Assembly (NCBI RefSeq): GCF_024137865.1
Contig: NZ_CP099960.1
Span: 1,302,001-1,366,000, forward strand
DNA from: Moraxella sp. FZFQ2102
GTDB taxonomy: Bacteria > Pseudomonadota > Gammaproteobacteria > Pseudomonadales > Moraxellaceae
DNA: 64,000 nucleotides
Direction of reading: 5' to 3'
In this document: piece after piece, positions 9,104 to 18,526 of the stretch
How positions within the stretch are numbered: position 1 is the first letter of the stretch
Layout of the letters: each line of letters begins with the position of its first letter
Made by a program: the position numbers and the translations under genes
The notes under the pieces: model-generated
Databases searched by the model: none
What the model was told of the DNA's origin: nothing
The model's input: the letters and a program-made list of their open reading frames with translations, nothing else

Positions 9104-10069
9104 TTAGGCGTTATCAGCGGATTGATAGACTTCTTGTAAAATCGCATCCGCACCTTGGGCGAGTAGCTCACGGGCGATTTGTTCGCCAAGCGCTTCAACT
9201 GCTGTGATATTGGCAGTCTCATCATCGCCTAGGGTGATGGTGTTTTCGGCTTTTAGTAGCACCTTGCCATCGACAGAGCCGACACGACCACGCAGGCGCA
9301 GTGCTTTACCATCAATGGTGGCAAAGCCTGCAATCGGCACTTGGCAGCCGCCTTCTAGCGTACGATTCATCGCCCGCTCTGCCATCACGCACAGGGCAGT
9401 GGCGGTGTCATTGAGCGGTGCGAGTAGCGATAACATCTCATCATCACTCGCTCGACATTCGATGGCAAGCGCCCCTTGACCCACTGCAGGCAATGACAGC
9501 GATTCATCGAGCTCATGGCGAATACGAGCATCGAGTCCTAGTCGCTGAAGTCCGCTCGTGGCTAGGATAATCGCATCATACTCACCGGCATCGAGCTTGG
9601 CTAGGCGTGTGCCGACATTGCCACGCAGGCTTTTGATGATAAGGTCAGGGCGAGCTTGACGAAGCTGACATTCACGGCGTAGGCTAGATGTGCCAAGCAC
9701 TGCACCACTTGGCAGCTCATCTAGGCTTGCATAGGCGTTTGACACAAAAGCATCGGTCGGTGCATGACGCTTGCAATACGCCCCAAGCGTCAAGCCTTCG
9801 GGCAGTACCATCGGCACATCTTTGAGCGAGTGCACGGCAATATCGGCACGCCCATCGTACAAAGCCTGCTCAAGCTCTTTGACAAATAGACCCTTGCCGC
9901 CAATCTTGGCAAGTGGTGTGTCTAAAATTTTATCACCACGAGTCACCATCTCAAGCAGGGTGACACTCATCTGTGGATACAGACGCTCAAGAGCATCTTT
10001 GATAAAATTGGCTTGCCATAGTGCCAATGGGCTTTGGCGAGTGGCGATGGTGAGTGTGCGAGTGGTCAT
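9104..10069 (-). CDS. hemC: Porphobilinogen deaminase (hydroxymethylbilane synthase)
   Basis: 321 residues. It polymerises four porphobilinogens to hydroxymethylbilane. It starts [20 protein letters not shown]. It has the VHSLKDVP motif with the catalytic Asp, the [12 protein letters not shown] arginine cluster, and the cofactor-attachment cysteine in LEGGCQVPI. The ATG at 10069 is used; the longer open frame to 10336 runs into the divergent argH. It is co-transcribed with hemD, and the hemC/argH divergent arrangement is common in pseudomonads and Acinetobacter. Confidence 0.97.
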   Translation of the reverse strand: MTTRTLTIATRQSPLALWQANFIKDALERLYPQMSVTLLEMVTRGDKILDTPLAKIGGKGLFVKELEQALYDGRADIAVHSLKDVPMVLPEGLTLGAYCKRHAPTDAFVSNAYASLDELPSGAVLGTSSLRRECQLRQARPDLIIKSLRGNVGTRLAKLDAGEYDAIILATSGLQRLGLDARIRHELDESLSLPAVGQGALAIECRASDDEMLSLLAPLNDTATALCVMAERAMNRTLEGGCQVPIAGFATIDGKALRLRGRVGSVDGKVLLKAENTITLGDDETANITAVEALGEQIARELLAQGADAILQEVYQSADNA

Positions 10070-10220
10070 GGGCTTATCCAAAATTCCAAAAAAATAATCA
10101 ATAACGCTATTATAAAACCTTTGGGATATAAAAGCCATGCCACACACGGATAATTGATGAATGCGATGGCGAAGATGTGTTATACTTTGGCTAATATTTA
10201 AGTCAATCCAAGGATTTATC

Positions 10221-11603
10221 ATGAGTGAACAAACTTCAAGTATGTGGGGCGGTCGTTTTAGTGAAGCGACCGACAGTTTTGTCGCCGAATTTACCGCATC
10301 GGTGAATTTTGACAAACGCATGGCAAAACAAGACATCCAAGGCTCTATCGCTCACGCCACCATGCTTGGTCGCTGTGGCATCATCACTATGGACGAAAGC
10401 CAAATCATCGTCGATGGACTCAAACAAGTCCAAGCTGAGATTGACAGCGGCAGTTTTGCGTGGTCGGTAGCGCTTGAAGATGTGCATATGAATGTCGAGA
10501 GCCGTCTGACTGCCATCGTCGGTGATGTCGGCAAAAAACTACACACAGGCCGCAGCCGTAACGACCAAGTCGCGACCGACATTCGTCTGTGGCTACGCGA
10601 TGAGACTGATAATATCTTGGCACTACTAAAACGCTTGCAGTCAGGACTGCTGGATTTGGCGGAGAAACACACGACCACCATCATGCCCGGTTTCACCCAC
10701 TTGCAGACTGCACAGCCTGTCAGCTTTGGTCATCATGTGATGGCGTGGTTTGAGATGCTGACCCGTGATAGTGAACGCTTTGCCGACACGCGTCGTCGTA
10801 TCAACCAAATGCCACTTGGCAGTGCGGCACTGGCAGGCACGACTTATCCGATTGACCGTACGATTACTGCTGAGCTCTTGGGCTTTGAAGGCATTTGCCA
10901 AAATTCGCTAGACGCTGTCTCTGACCGTGATTTTGCCATTGAATTTACTGCCAATGCCAGTATTCTTATGATGCATTTATCTCGCATGAGCGAAGAGATT
11001 ATCCTATGGATGAGTGCGCAATTTGGCTTTGTGGCGGTGCCTGACCGCTTCTGCACAGGCTCAAGCATTATGCCGCAAAAGAAAAACCCTGATGTGCCTG
11101 AGCTTGTGCGTGGTAAGGCGGCTCGGGTGTTTGGTCAGCTGACTACTTTACTCTCACTCATGAAAAATCAGCCGCTGGCGTACAACAAAGACAACCAAGA
11201 AGACAAAGAGCCACTGTTTGACTGCGTGGATACCTTGACAGGCTCACTGCTTGCCTTTGCTGATATGCTGCCAAATCTGGTGCCAAATAGCGACAATATG
11301 CGTGCAGCCACCATGAAAGGCTATGCCACAGCGACCGATTTGGCGGATTATCTGGTCAAAAAAGGCTTGCCATTCCGTGATGCGCATGAAGTGGTCGGTA
11401 AAGCGGTGGCACTGGGTGTGGCAAAAGGCGTGGATTTAAGTGATCTTAGCCTTGCCGAGCTACAAAGCTTTAGCGACTTAATTCATGATGATGTCTTTGA
11501 GTGCTTGACGCTAGAAGGCTCGCTAAACGCCCGTGATCATATCGGCGGCACAGCGCCAAATCAAGTCAAGGCGGCGATTGCTCGTGGTCGTACGCGTATT
11601 TGA
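10221..11603 (+). CDS. argH: Argininosuccinate lyase
   Basis: 460 residues. It is the last step of arginine synthesis, cleaving argininosuccinate to arginine and fumarate. It has MWGGRF at the N-terminus, SRNDQVATD, the [13 protein letters not shown] segment, and the superfamily signature [12 protein letters not shown] with the flexible catalytic loop. The start at 10221 ([13 protein letters not shown]) has AAGGA upstream; a longer frame from 10161 adds a non-conserved leader. A TATACT box lies at 10181-10186 in the divergent gap. argA is in the same window at 14955-16304. Confidence 0.97.
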   Translation: MSEQTSSMWGGRFSEATDSFVAEFTASVNFDKRMAKQDIQGSIAHATMLGRCGIITMDESQIIVDGLKQVQAEIDSGSFAWSVALEDVHMNVESRLTAIVGDVGKKLHTGRSRNDQVATDIRLWLRDETDNILALLKRLQSGLLDLAEKHTTTIMPGFTHLQTAQPVSFGHHVMAWFEMLTRDSERFADTRRRINQMPLGSAALAGTTYPIDRTITAELLGFEGICQNSLDAVSDRDFAIEFTANASILMMHLSRMSEEIILWMSAQFGFVAVPDRFCTGSSIMPQKKNPDVPELVRGKAARVFGQLTTLLSLMKNQPLAYNKDNQEDKEPLFDCVDTLTGSLLAFADMLPNLVPNSDNMRAATMKGYATATDLADYLVKKGLPFRDAHEVVGKAVALGVAKGVDLSDLSLAELQSFSDLIHDDVFECLTLEGSLNARDHIGGTAPNQVKAAIARGRTRI

Positions 11604-11622
11604 TATTGGTGTAATCTGATTA

Positions 11623-11651
11623 GCCGCCATACGAAAGTGTGGCGGTTTTTT
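11623..11651 (+). terminator. Terminator after argH
   Basis: CCGCCATAC-GAAA-GTGTGGCGG stem with a GAAA tetraloop, followed by a T-run, 20 nt after the argH stop. Confidence 0.9.
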
Positions 11652-11667
11652 ATTACTATTAATATGT

Positions 11668-11857
11668 GGAAAGATTGGGGGTATTAACGGAAATTTGACT
11701 ATAAATTTCCACTTATTGTACTTAAATTTGGCGGTTTCTTTTAATTTTATACCAAAACTGAGTGATTTTCCTGCTTTTAAGTGGAAAATATCCGACCGTT
11801 TTCCACTTATGCCACCAATTCTTCCGTTAATACTGCTTTTTGACCACCAATCTTTCC
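11668..11857. repeat. Nested inverted repeat, about 190 bp, possibly MITE-like
   Basis: Three successive inverted pairs share one centre: GGAAAGATTGG (11668-11678) with CCAATCTTTCC (11847-11857); GTATTAACGGAA (11681-11692) with TTCCGTTAATAC (11822-11833); and a TTTCCACTTA arm (about 11706-11715) with its complement near 11778-11787. It has no ORF and lies between the argH terminator and the convergent terminator at 11921. Together with those terminators it fills the 370-bp gap after argH. No target-site duplication is obvious. Confidence 0.6.
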
Positions 11858-11920
11858 GTTTTTAAGATGATAGCTATGTTTGCGATGACTGTGGGCTAAT
11901 TGATAATCGTCACCCATGCA

Positions 11921-11953
11921 AAAACCCCTTAAGCATCACACTTAAGGGGTTTT
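11921..11953 (-). terminator. Terminator of the mechanosensitive-channel gene
   Basis: A perfect 13-bp inverted repeat, AAAACCCCTTAAG / CTTAAGGGGTTTT, with a 7-nt loop. It is symmetrical and could stop transcription from both sides. Confidence 0.88.
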
Positions 11954-11973
11954 GGCTTATAGCTTAAAAAGGC

Positions 11974-13158
11974 TTATTCATCATTCTTTTCAAGCTTGTC
12001 TTGTAGGCGACGCAGATAGCGTGCTGCTGCTTCTTGACCACCTAGACCGAATGACAGAGCGAATGCCACTGCAACTGCACCAAGTGTTAGACCAAAGGCA
12101 AGGTTTACGATGCTGTCAGCGATACCCATGGCTTTTAGACCCATCGCAAGCACCAAGCCCATGATCAGCACGCGCACGATATTGGCTAGGAATTTTGAAC
12201 CTTGTTCAGAACGCTCAACCGCACCTGCGATCAGGTTCGCCAACCAAAAACCGATGGTCAAAATCACCGCGCCCAAGATGATTTGCGCACCAAAGGCGAT
12301 GAACATGGTGATGATATCACTGATCGGCACAAAGCCAAGCAGATCAGCCGCTGCCACGACAGCGAACAGCATGGCGAAAAATAGGATACCGCAAGCGATG
12401 ACATCAGACAGTTTTTTGCTGCCTAGCACGCTTTGTAGGCCGACTTTCTCAGGCAAAGTATCCAGCTGTGTATCTGCGATCAAGCCCTTGATGATGTTGG
12501 CAACCAAGCGCACCACCAAATAAGTGATGACCAAAATCGCCAATGCCGTGAAGACATTCGGCAACGCTTCCATGATCTTATTAAGCATATTGGTCGCAGG
12601 ACGAGAGATTGACTCGACTTTTAGTGCGTCCAATGCCGCGATCGAAAATGGAATGATGGTCAATAAAAAGACGATCGAGCCTGCGATGCTTGGCAAGTTG
12701 TTTTGGTCACTGACGCCTGCTTTATTGAACAAAGCTTGTAGATTCAAGCGAGAAACGACAGTTGTTACCATGCTGCGGACGATCTTGGCGACGATAAAGC
12801 CGATGAACATCACGAATGCAGCCAATAGCGCGTTTGGCATAAAGGCAAAAGTCTTATCAATCATGTTGGTCAATGGGGTGAACAAACCGTTCAAGCCTAA
12901 GCGGCCAACGGTCATGGTCAAAACGATCAAAAGAATGAACCAATAGACCAAATCAGCAATCACACCGCTGATTGGCTGAATGCCAGCGCCTTGGCTTAGA
13001 CGCGTGTCAAGGCTGGTTTTTGACAGTACGGTCGCAAGCGCACGACGCACCAGACTTGCGATGATCCATCCGATAATCAGAATAATCAAAGCGCCGACGA
13101 TCGAGCCGAGCGGGCCTTGTAGGGTTTGGTTAAAAATGGCGATTTTTGAGAAATCCAT
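11974..13158 (-). CDS. Mechanosensitive ion channel family protein (TM-helix repeat type)
   Basis: 394 residues of repeated hydrophobic segments. The pattern 'IIGWIIASLVRRA...LDTRL', 'FIGFIVAKIVRSMV' and 'TIGFWLANLIAGAVE' is the conserved TM-helix repeat (Pfam TM_helix) of small-conductance-channel relatives. The canonical MscS beta domain is not recognisable, so channel activity is inferred from the family only. The end LSFGLGGQEAAARYLRRL resembles the pore-helix tail of MscS-like proteins. The ATG at 13158 follows a strong GGAG, and the upstream extension of the open frame is unlikely to be used. Confidence 0.82.
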   Translation of the reverse strand: MDFSKIAIFNQTLQGPLGSIVGALIILIIGWIIASLVRRALATVLSKTSLDTRLSQGAGIQPISGVIADLVYWFILLIVLTMTVGRLGLNGLFTPLTNMIDKTFAFMPNALLAAFVMFIGFIVAKIVRSMVTTVVSRLNLQALFNKAGVSDQNNLPSIAGSIVFLLTIIPFSIAALDALKVESISRPATNMLNKIMEALPNVFTALAILVITYLVVRLVANIIKGLIADTQLDTLPEKVGLQSVLGSKKLSDVIACGILFFAMLFAVVAAADLLGFVPISDIITMFIAFGAQIILGAVILTIGFWLANLIAGAVERSEQGSKFLANIVRVLIMGLVLAMGLKAMGIADSIVNLAFGLTLGAVAVAFALSFGLGGQEAAARYLRRLQDKLEKNDE

Positions 13159-13428
13159 ACCATTTACTCCGTGTTTAAAAAATGGATTGAGCTGCTGAAT
13201 GGTTAGCGTGTGCAACTTGTCTTCAGCAACAAACACGCAAATTGTAGCATCAAAGCGTGCTGTATGTGCAACATCGTTAATATTTGATGACAATCTTAAC
13301 AATAATTATACATCAAGGCTCGAAAAGTCGGGCTTTTTGATGGCGAAATGTGCAAAATTTTGGTATGATTGGCACTTGTTTTACCGACTGGGTAACTCAC
13401 TTTTTAAATATCATTTTTGAGTATGCAT

Positions 13429-14289
13429 ATGAAAAAACAACTTTTGGTTTCTGCAGTGGCTGCGGCTTTGGTCTTGACAGGCTGTAATAAAAATTCTGAA
13501 GCTGCAGCGGGCAGCGCCGAAAAATCTACCGTCATCACCGATAAAAGCACTGAAATGCAAAAGGTGAGCTATGTTTTTGGTCATGACGCAGGTCAAGCCC
13601 TAAAGCAAGTTGAAGACAAGTTGGATTTGGATGTTTATTACAAAGCCTTTAAAGAAGGTTATGAAGGCAAAGAAAGCGCTTTAACCCCTGAGCAAGTGGC
13701 AGAATTGGGTCAAGCCTATGAAAAGCGTAAAGCTGAAGAAATGAAACAAAAAATCGCCAAAAATAAAACCGATGGCGAAAAATTCCTAGCGGACAATGCC
13801 AAAAAAGAAGGCGTGAAAACCACCGCATCTGGTCTGCAGTATAAAGTCATCACCGAAGGCAGCGGCACATCACCAAAAGCCACCGACACTGTGGTCGTGA
13901 ACTATGAAGGTAAGCTGATCGACGGTACAGTATTTGACAGCTCATATGAGCGCGGTATGCCAGCGCAGTTTCAGCTGAACCAAGTGATTAAAGGCTGGAC
14001 AGAAGGCTTGCAGCTGATGAAACCGGGTGCAAAGTATGAGCTATATGTCCCTGCTGAGCTTGCCTATGGCGAACAAGGCAACCAAAACATTGAGCCGAAT
14101 AGCGTCTTGATCTTTACCGTTGAGCTATTAAACGAAGCGCAAATCAAAGAAGCGCAAGCGAAAATGGAAAAAATGATGCAAGAACAGGCTCGTGCGATGG
14201 AAGAAGCACAAAAAGCCGCTGCGGCACAATCAGCCGATGCCAAGCCTGCTGATGCGCAATCTGCTGAAAAGCCAGCCGAGAGCAAATAA
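13429..14289 (+). CDS. FKBP-type peptidyl-prolyl isomerase lipoprotein (FkpA/Mip-like)
   Basis: 286 residues. A signal sequence ends in the lipobox LTGC (Cys near residue 20), so it is probably an outer-membrane-facing lipoprotein. Residues about 45-125 are the helical FKBP N-domain used for dimerisation (VSYVFGHDAGQALKQ). Residues about 130-225 are the FKBP fold with VVNYEGKLIDGTVFDSSYER, a QVIKGWTEGLQLM segment and the end VLIFTVELL. An unusual Gln/Ala/Glu-rich tail of about 50 residues follows. It assists folding of envelope proteins. The ATG at 13429 is chosen, with 13423 an alternative. Confidence 0.92.
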   Translation: MKKQLLVSAVAAALVLTGCNKNSEAAAGSAEKSTVITDKSTEMQKVSYVFGHDAGQALKQVEDKLDLDVYYKAFKEGYEGKESALTPEQVAELGQAYEKRKAEEMKQKIAKNKTDGEKFLADNAKKEGVKTTASGLQYKVITEGSGTSPKATDTVVVNYEGKLIDGTVFDSSYERGMPAQFQLNQVIKGWTEGLQLMKPGAKYELYVPAELAYGEQGNQNIEPNSVLIFTVELLNEAQIKEAQAKMEKMMQEQARAMEEAQKAAAAQSADAKPADAQSAEKPAESK

Positions 14290-14310
14290 CCTAATCCACT
14301 CCAAAGGATG

Positions 14311-14346
14311 CAAAACCCCAAAGATAGCTTTGGGGTTTTGTTTTTG
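14311..14346 (+). terminator. Bidirectional terminator after the FKBP gene
   Basis: CAAAACCCCAAAG / CTTTGGGGTTTTG stem with a TTTTT tail. It lies between two convergent genes. Confidence 0.9.
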
Positions 14347-14368
14347 GGTTTGATTGTGTGTTACAAGC

Positions 14369-14848
14369 TTATCGGCGATTGATCCACGCGATCAACTCAC
14401 CAAGTGGCGGTGAGCCGTACAGCACTTCACCGCTTGGCTTGATCAGCATCGGTGTGCCGCGCAGGTTGAAGCTTTGGGCGACGATCATGTTGGTGTTCAA
14501 GGGTAGTTTGCACGCTGAGCGTGGTGGCGGTGCGATGCCGTACAGCATCCAGTTGTCATAAGCCTGATTGCGGCGCGCGCTGCACCAGATGTTTTGGCTG
14601 TAGGCAGCGCTGTCAAAATAATTCACCAGATATTTATTGACCGTGATGTTATCAATTTTGGTCAATTTTCGTTCAAGGTCACGGCAGGCGGTGCATCGCG
14701 GATCGGTGATGACTGAGAATTTGATCGCGCCTGAGCCGCTTTTGTAGATCAGGGCGTTTTTTGGGTTTAGTGCGCGGTAATTGACCGTCTCAGCCAGTGC
14801 ATGACTGCCGATCAGCGCAAGGCTTAAGCCAAGCAGTAGTTTGTACAT
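14369..14848 (-). CDS. Short periplasmic DsbC-like thioredoxin-fold protein
   Basis: 159 residues. A signal peptide (about residues 1-19, ending SHALA) is followed by a domain that lines up with the catalytic half of DsbC. It has VITDPRCTACRDLE with a C-x-x-C centre (CTAC, where DsbC has CGYC), the second DsbC cysteine pair in NIWCSARRNQAYDNW and SACKL, and the cis-proline loop RGTPMLI. The N-terminal dimerisation domain of DsbC is absent: only about 20 residues separate the signal from the core. It may act as a monomeric oxidase or isomerase, or with a dedicated partner. Confidence 0.78.
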   Translation of the reverse strand: MYKLLLGLSLALIGSHALAETVNYRALNPKNALIYKSGSGAIKFSVITDPRCTACRDLERKLTKIDNITVNKYLVNYFDSAAYSQNIWCSARRNQAYDNWMLYGIAPPPRSACKLPLNTNMIVAQSFNLRGTPMLIKPSGEVLYGSPPLGELIAWINRR

Positions 14849-14908
14849 TTATTTATCCAATTATCCAATGGAATTTATACCAAATTGATGACCACTCATC
14901 ATCAATGA

Positions 14909-14946
14909 ATTTTTATAAAAAACCGCCCATGATCACTCATTGGCGG
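14909..14946 (-). terminator. Terminator of argA
   Basis: On the minus strand CCGCCAATGA-GTGA-TCATGGGCGG is followed by TTTTTTATAAAAA. Confidence 0.85.
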
Positions 14947-14954
14947 CTGTGTTT

Positions 14955-16304
14955 TTATAGCTGTTTTTTGAGCACTTTTGAGTTGCGATCATGATTATAG
15001 GTCGCTTGACGCTCGCTCGGTAGATCGCTGACCGCCACTTCGCTAAAGCCCTGCTCAACGAACCAGTGCGCGGTGTGCGTGGTCAGTGCGAACAGCTGAT
15101 GGCGACCATGACTGCGCGCTTGCAGTTCTAAGAATGCCAATAAGTCCGCACCGCGGCTGCCGTTACGGTAGTTTGGATGGATGGCAAGGCTTGCTACTTC
15201 GGCTGATGTCTGATCCAGTGGATACAAGGCAGCACAGCCAAGAATTGTGCCGTCGCGCTCGATGACATTATAGTACTCGATCTCTTGCTCAAGTCGCTCT
15301 TGGGTGCGACGGATCAAGATGCCTTGCTCTTCAAGTGGCTTCAATAACTCAAGCAGACCGATGACATCATTGACCGTGGCGCGGCGAATCTCTTCATAGG
15401 CATCGTGGCTGACCAGCGTGCCTGAGCCATCGCGAGTGAACAGCTCTTCGATCAGCGCACCATCTTTGACATAAGAGATGATGTGCGTACGATGCACACC
15501 TTCACGGCACGCCGCCGCCGCACAGCGTAAGAAATGCGCGATTTCGACATGCTTGCCTTCATCGGTGTCATGATCACGCAGCAGGCGATCGACTTCATTA
15601 GGAATCATCTCACGCAGCAGGCGACCATCGCGGCTGATGATGCCATCTTCTGCACCTAGGAAAATCAGCTTATCGGCTTTAAGTGCCACGGCTGTCTGTA
15701 GCGCGATGTCTTCGGCAAGTAAGTTGAAAATCTCACCCGTTACCGAAAAACCCGTCGGGCCAAGAATCACCACATGATCATTATCCAGATTGTGGCGGAT
15801 GGCATCGACATCGATCGAGCGCACTTCACCAGTCATCTGATAATCGACGCCATCGCGTACGCCAAATGGGCGTGCGGTGACGAAATTGCCCGAAATGGCA
15901 TCGATGCGCGAGCCGTACATCGGCGAGTTGGCAAGCCCCATCGACAGCTGCGCTTCGATCTGTAGACGGATAGAGCCGACCGCTTCAAGGATCGCTGGCA
16001 TCGCTTCGCGTGGTGTGACGCGCACATCGTTGTGTAGGCTTGATGACAGACCGCGGCTGATGAGATTTTGTTCGACTTGTGGGCGCGCACCATGCACCAG
16101 CACAAGCTTAATGCCAAGGCTGTGCAATAGGGCGAAATCATGGATCAAGGTATGAAAACTGTCATGCGCCACCGCTTCACCACCGAACATGATGACAAAG
16201 GTTTTGCCACGGTGTGTGTTGATATAAGGGGCAGAGTTGCGGAACCAATGCACATGATTGAACTGTGTCTCGGTCGCGGTCGTCTGAGTTGAAATGGTGG
16301 TCAT
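14955..16304 (-). CDS. argA: N-acetylglutamate synthase
   Basis: 449 residues. It makes N-acetylglutamate, the first step of arginine synthesis, and is usually feedback-inhibited by arginine. The N-terminal two thirds is an amino-acid-kinase-like regulatory domain (FVIMFGGEAVA, LVLVHGARPQVEQNL, HVVILGPTGFSVTGE). The C-terminal third is a GNAT domain (GCAALYPLDQTSAEVASLAIHP, RGADLLAFLE, WFVEQGF). The ATG at 16304 has GGAG 7 nt upstream; an upstream ATG at 16319 is less likely. Confidence 0.96.
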   Translation of the reverse strand: MTTISTQTTATETQFNHVHWFRNSAPYINTHRGKTFVIMFGGEAVAHDSFHTLIHDFALLHSLGIKLVLVHGARPQVEQNLISRGLSSSLHNDVRVTPREAMPAILEAVGSIRLQIEAQLSMGLANSPMYGSRIDAISGNFVTARPFGVRDGVDYQMTGEVRSIDVDAIRHNLDNDHVVILGPTGFSVTGEIFNLLAEDIALQTAVALKADKLIFLGAEDGIISRDGRLLREMIPNEVDRLLRDHDTDEGKHVEIAHFLRCAAAACREGVHRTHIISYVKDGALIEELFTRDGSGTLVSHDAYEEIRRATVNDVIGLLELLKPLEEQGILIRRTQERLEQEIEYYNVIERDGTILGCAALYPLDQTSAEVASLAIHPNYRNGSRGADLLAFLELQARSHGRHQLFALTTHTAHWFVEQGFSEVAVSDLPSERQATYNHDRNSKVLKKQL

Positions 16305-16583
16305 AAATGCTCCAAACAAGGCAAATTTTTTGGCAAAATTTTTCTTAAGATTTTTAGGCAGGATAATCTTGATACGATAGCAAAGTTTTGGGATTCTGCC
16401 AAGTGATTTTGCAACAATTTCACCAACAATTTCCTATGATGGCACAAAATCCGCTGCCAAAATCCGCCATCAGCACGCACTCATTTACTATAACTAAACA
16501 GATAAAGGGTTCATCAAACGCGCCAAGCTGTGCTATGATAGGCGAAATTTTGTAAAACTTGGTTGAACTTATAGGATGAATTT

Positions 16584-17123
16584 ATGAAAGCATTGAAACT
16601 TTTGGCTGTGACAGCCGCCATCAGCGCTTTGGCTGCGTGTAGCACTGTACCGAGCCTATCGGGCAAAACTGGCGCAGCAAGCGAGCCTGCAGTTGCCTTA
16701 CCTGCAGGTAAAGCGGTCGTTACCACCAGCGAAAATGTCGATGTCAAAGTTGTCGCCTACATCGTGCGCAATGACAACGGCTCTGAACGCCTTGATCCGA
16801 TCACTGATAAGACCAGTGTCAAATCAGGTGATGTCGTTGAATATCATGGCCTATTGACCAACACAGGCACTGAGCGCGTACGCAACATGACAGCGACCTT
16901 GCTACTGCCAAGCGGTGCAACTTTCACAGGTCAAACTGATCCTGCCCTGGGTGCGCTTGCAAGCCTTGATGGCAAGCAATTCTTGCGTATGCCGATCCGT
17001 CAATCGGTCAATGGTCAAGCACAAAATGTCCCATTTGACAAATACCGCGCGCTACAGTGGACAGTGCAAGAAGTGGGCATCGGCGCGACCGCTGTGGTGA
17101 AATACCGCGCGACCATTCGCTAA
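16584..17123 (+). CDS. Putative lipoprotein with a DUF11-like beta domain
   Basis: 179 residues. A signal peptide ends in LAAC (Cys near residue 19), giving a predicted lipoprotein. The mature part is an all-beta domain: SGDVVEYHGLLTNTGTERVR and MTATLLLPSGATFTGQT look like DUF11/CARDB-type repeat domains, which hold surface or envelope proteins together. I do not recognise a specific family and the function is unknown. It is a single gene with its own hairpin terminator. Confidence 0.75.
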   Translation: MKALKLLAVTAAISALAACSTVPSLSGKTGAASEPAVALPAGKAVVTTSENVDVKVVAYIVRNDNGSERLDPITDKTSVKSGDVVEYHGLLTNTGTERVRNMTATLLLPSGATFTGQTDPALGALASLDGKQFLRMPIRQSVNGQAQNVPFDKYRALQWTVQEVGIGATAVVKYRATIR

Positions 17124-17191
17124 TGACTCGCTAAATATTTGCTGATTGTCGCTGATTTGCCATTTGTTTGGTTTATCAGCCCAAATCACCC

Positions 17192-17221
17192 AAAGCCGTC
17201 CAAACATGGGCGGCTTTTGTT
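17192..17221 (+). terminator. Terminator after the small lipoprotein gene
   Basis: AAAGCCGTCC / GGGCGGCTTT stem with a 6-nt loop and a short T tail. Confidence 0.75.
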
Positions 17222-17322
17222 TGGCTGTTGCTTTGTCTGACATTATCTAAACTTGCCTAAAGCTTGATAAAATAACCCAATCATTGCACAACGGTTATCG
17301 AATTGTATAAAAAATCATTCAC

Positions 17323-17343
17323 AAATAAAAAACATTCTTATTT
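17323..17343 (+). promoter_or_regulatory. Candidate Fur box upstream of the siderophore-binding protein gene
   Basis: The 21-nt stretch starting AAATAAAAAACATTC matches the classic Fur-box form AAATGATAACCATTCTCATTT at 17 of 21 positions. It lies about 100 nt upstream of the ATG at 17444. The matching bases are mostly A/T, so chance is a real alternative. Confidence 0.5.
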
Positions 17344-17443
17344 AGTTTGAAACCTAACGCAGGGTGATTTATAATAGCGCGGCAATAAATACTTTATCTT
17401 ATAAAAATAGTGCATTCAGTCGATGGGTGCGCAAGGGGTTCTT

Positions 17444-18457
17444 ATGAAAACAATGAAAAAATTTCTGCCAGCAAGCTTGATCGCCCTGATGACTTTAGGC
17501 GTTGTTGCTTGTAGCCAAAACAGCAATGATCAAAACACGCAAGCTGCACAAGATGCACAAACTAGCGCGCAAACAGACACCGCCCAAAGCACCGATGCTG
17601 CGCCAACAGGCGATATCACCATCAAAACTGCCACAGGTGATGTGACCATTGCGGGCAATCCACATCCACTGGCGGTGTATGATATGACAGCGATGCAAAA
17701 CTTGGCAGTACTGGGCGTCGCAGTCGAGGGTATGCCAGCCGATCTTCGTCTGACCAACCTAAAAGCCGCCAACACCCCAGATGCTGCCGAGATTGGTACT
17801 GTACTTGAGCCAAATCTAGAAGGCTTGAACGCCCTACAACCAAAAGCCATCATCGTCGGCTCTCGCATGGCCGAAAAAGCCGAAGAGCTTGGCAAAATCG
17901 GCACTGTGCTGAATCTCACTATCGACACCAAAAATGCCTATGAAGCGACCAAACAGCAGCTGACTGATTTTGGTAAGCTATTTGGCAAAGAAGCTGAAGC
18001 GACCACCGCCATCAGCGACATCGATGCAGCGATTGCAGCAGCCAAGCAAGCAGCGTCAGGCAAGGGCAATGGCCTAGCCATCATGGTCAATGGCAATAAG
18101 CTGTCTGCCTATGGCGACAAATCTCGCTACGGCTTTTTGCACACGGCCTTTGGTATCCCGATGGCGGATGCCAATATCGAAGATGCACGCCACGGTCAGC
18201 CGATCAGCTTTGAATACCTACAAAAAGTCGATCCAGATTGGCTATTTGTCCTAGATCGCGGTGCTGCTATCGGTGAAGAGGGTGAGTCTGCCGAAGTGGT
18301 GTTGGATAATCCACTGATGCACGGCACCAAAGCTTGGAAAAACAAACAAATCGTCTATCTAAGCCCAGACAGCTATTTGGCATTTGGTGGTTATTATCAA
18401 TGGCTCAATGATGCCCAAATCGTCACCGACGCTTTCAACGCCAAAACAGCACAATAA
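17444..18457 (+). CDS. Iron-siderophore ABC transporter substrate-binding lipoprotein (FatB/CeuE-like)
   Basis: 337 residues. The lipobox VVAC places Cys at about residue 23, giving a lipid-anchored periplasmic binding protein. The class III binding-protein fold is suggested by PLAVYDMTAMQNLAVLG, LEGLNALQPKAIIVGSR, FLHTAFGIPMADANIEDARHG, and PDWLFVLDRG near residue 265. The nearest types are FatB, CeuE, YclQ and FetB, which bind ferric catecholate-type siderophores. It heads a run of two permeases and an ATPase. The start at 17444 follows AAGGGG. Confidence 0.9.
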   Translation: MKTMKKFLPASLIALMTLGVVACSQNSNDQNTQAAQDAQTSAQTDTAQSTDAAPTGDITIKTATGDVTIAGNPHPLAVYDMTAMQNLAVLGVAVEGMPADLRLTNLKAANTPDAAEIGTVLEPNLEGLNALQPKAIIVGSRMAEKAEELGKIGTVLNLTIDTKNAYEATKQQLTDFGKLFGKEAEATTAISDIDAAIAAAKQAASGKGNGLAIMVNGNKLSAYGDKSRYGFLHTAFGIPMADANIEDARHGQPISFEYLQKVDPDWLFVLDRGAAIGEEGESAEVVLDNPLMHGTKAWKNKQIVYLSPDSYLAFGGYYQWLNDAQIVTDAFNAKTAQ

Positions 18458-18526
18458 TCCCAATGATGGCAGGTGTGATACTTGCCATCTTTTATTTCGT
18501 CAATTTGTGTGTGTCCTAAGAGTGTT

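Noticed and set aside
8332..9225. Longer hemD starting at 9225
   Set aside because: It would overlap hemC by more than 100 bp; the start at 9102 is coupled to the hemC stop and fits the family length.
9104..10336. Longer hemC starting at 10336
   Set aside because: It would run into the divergent argH coding region; [18 protein letters not shown] at 10069 is the conserved N-terminus.
12524..12946. 140-codon plus-strand ORF inside the mechanosensitive-channel gene
   Set aside because: Antisense shadow; the minus-strand frame has clear membrane repeats.
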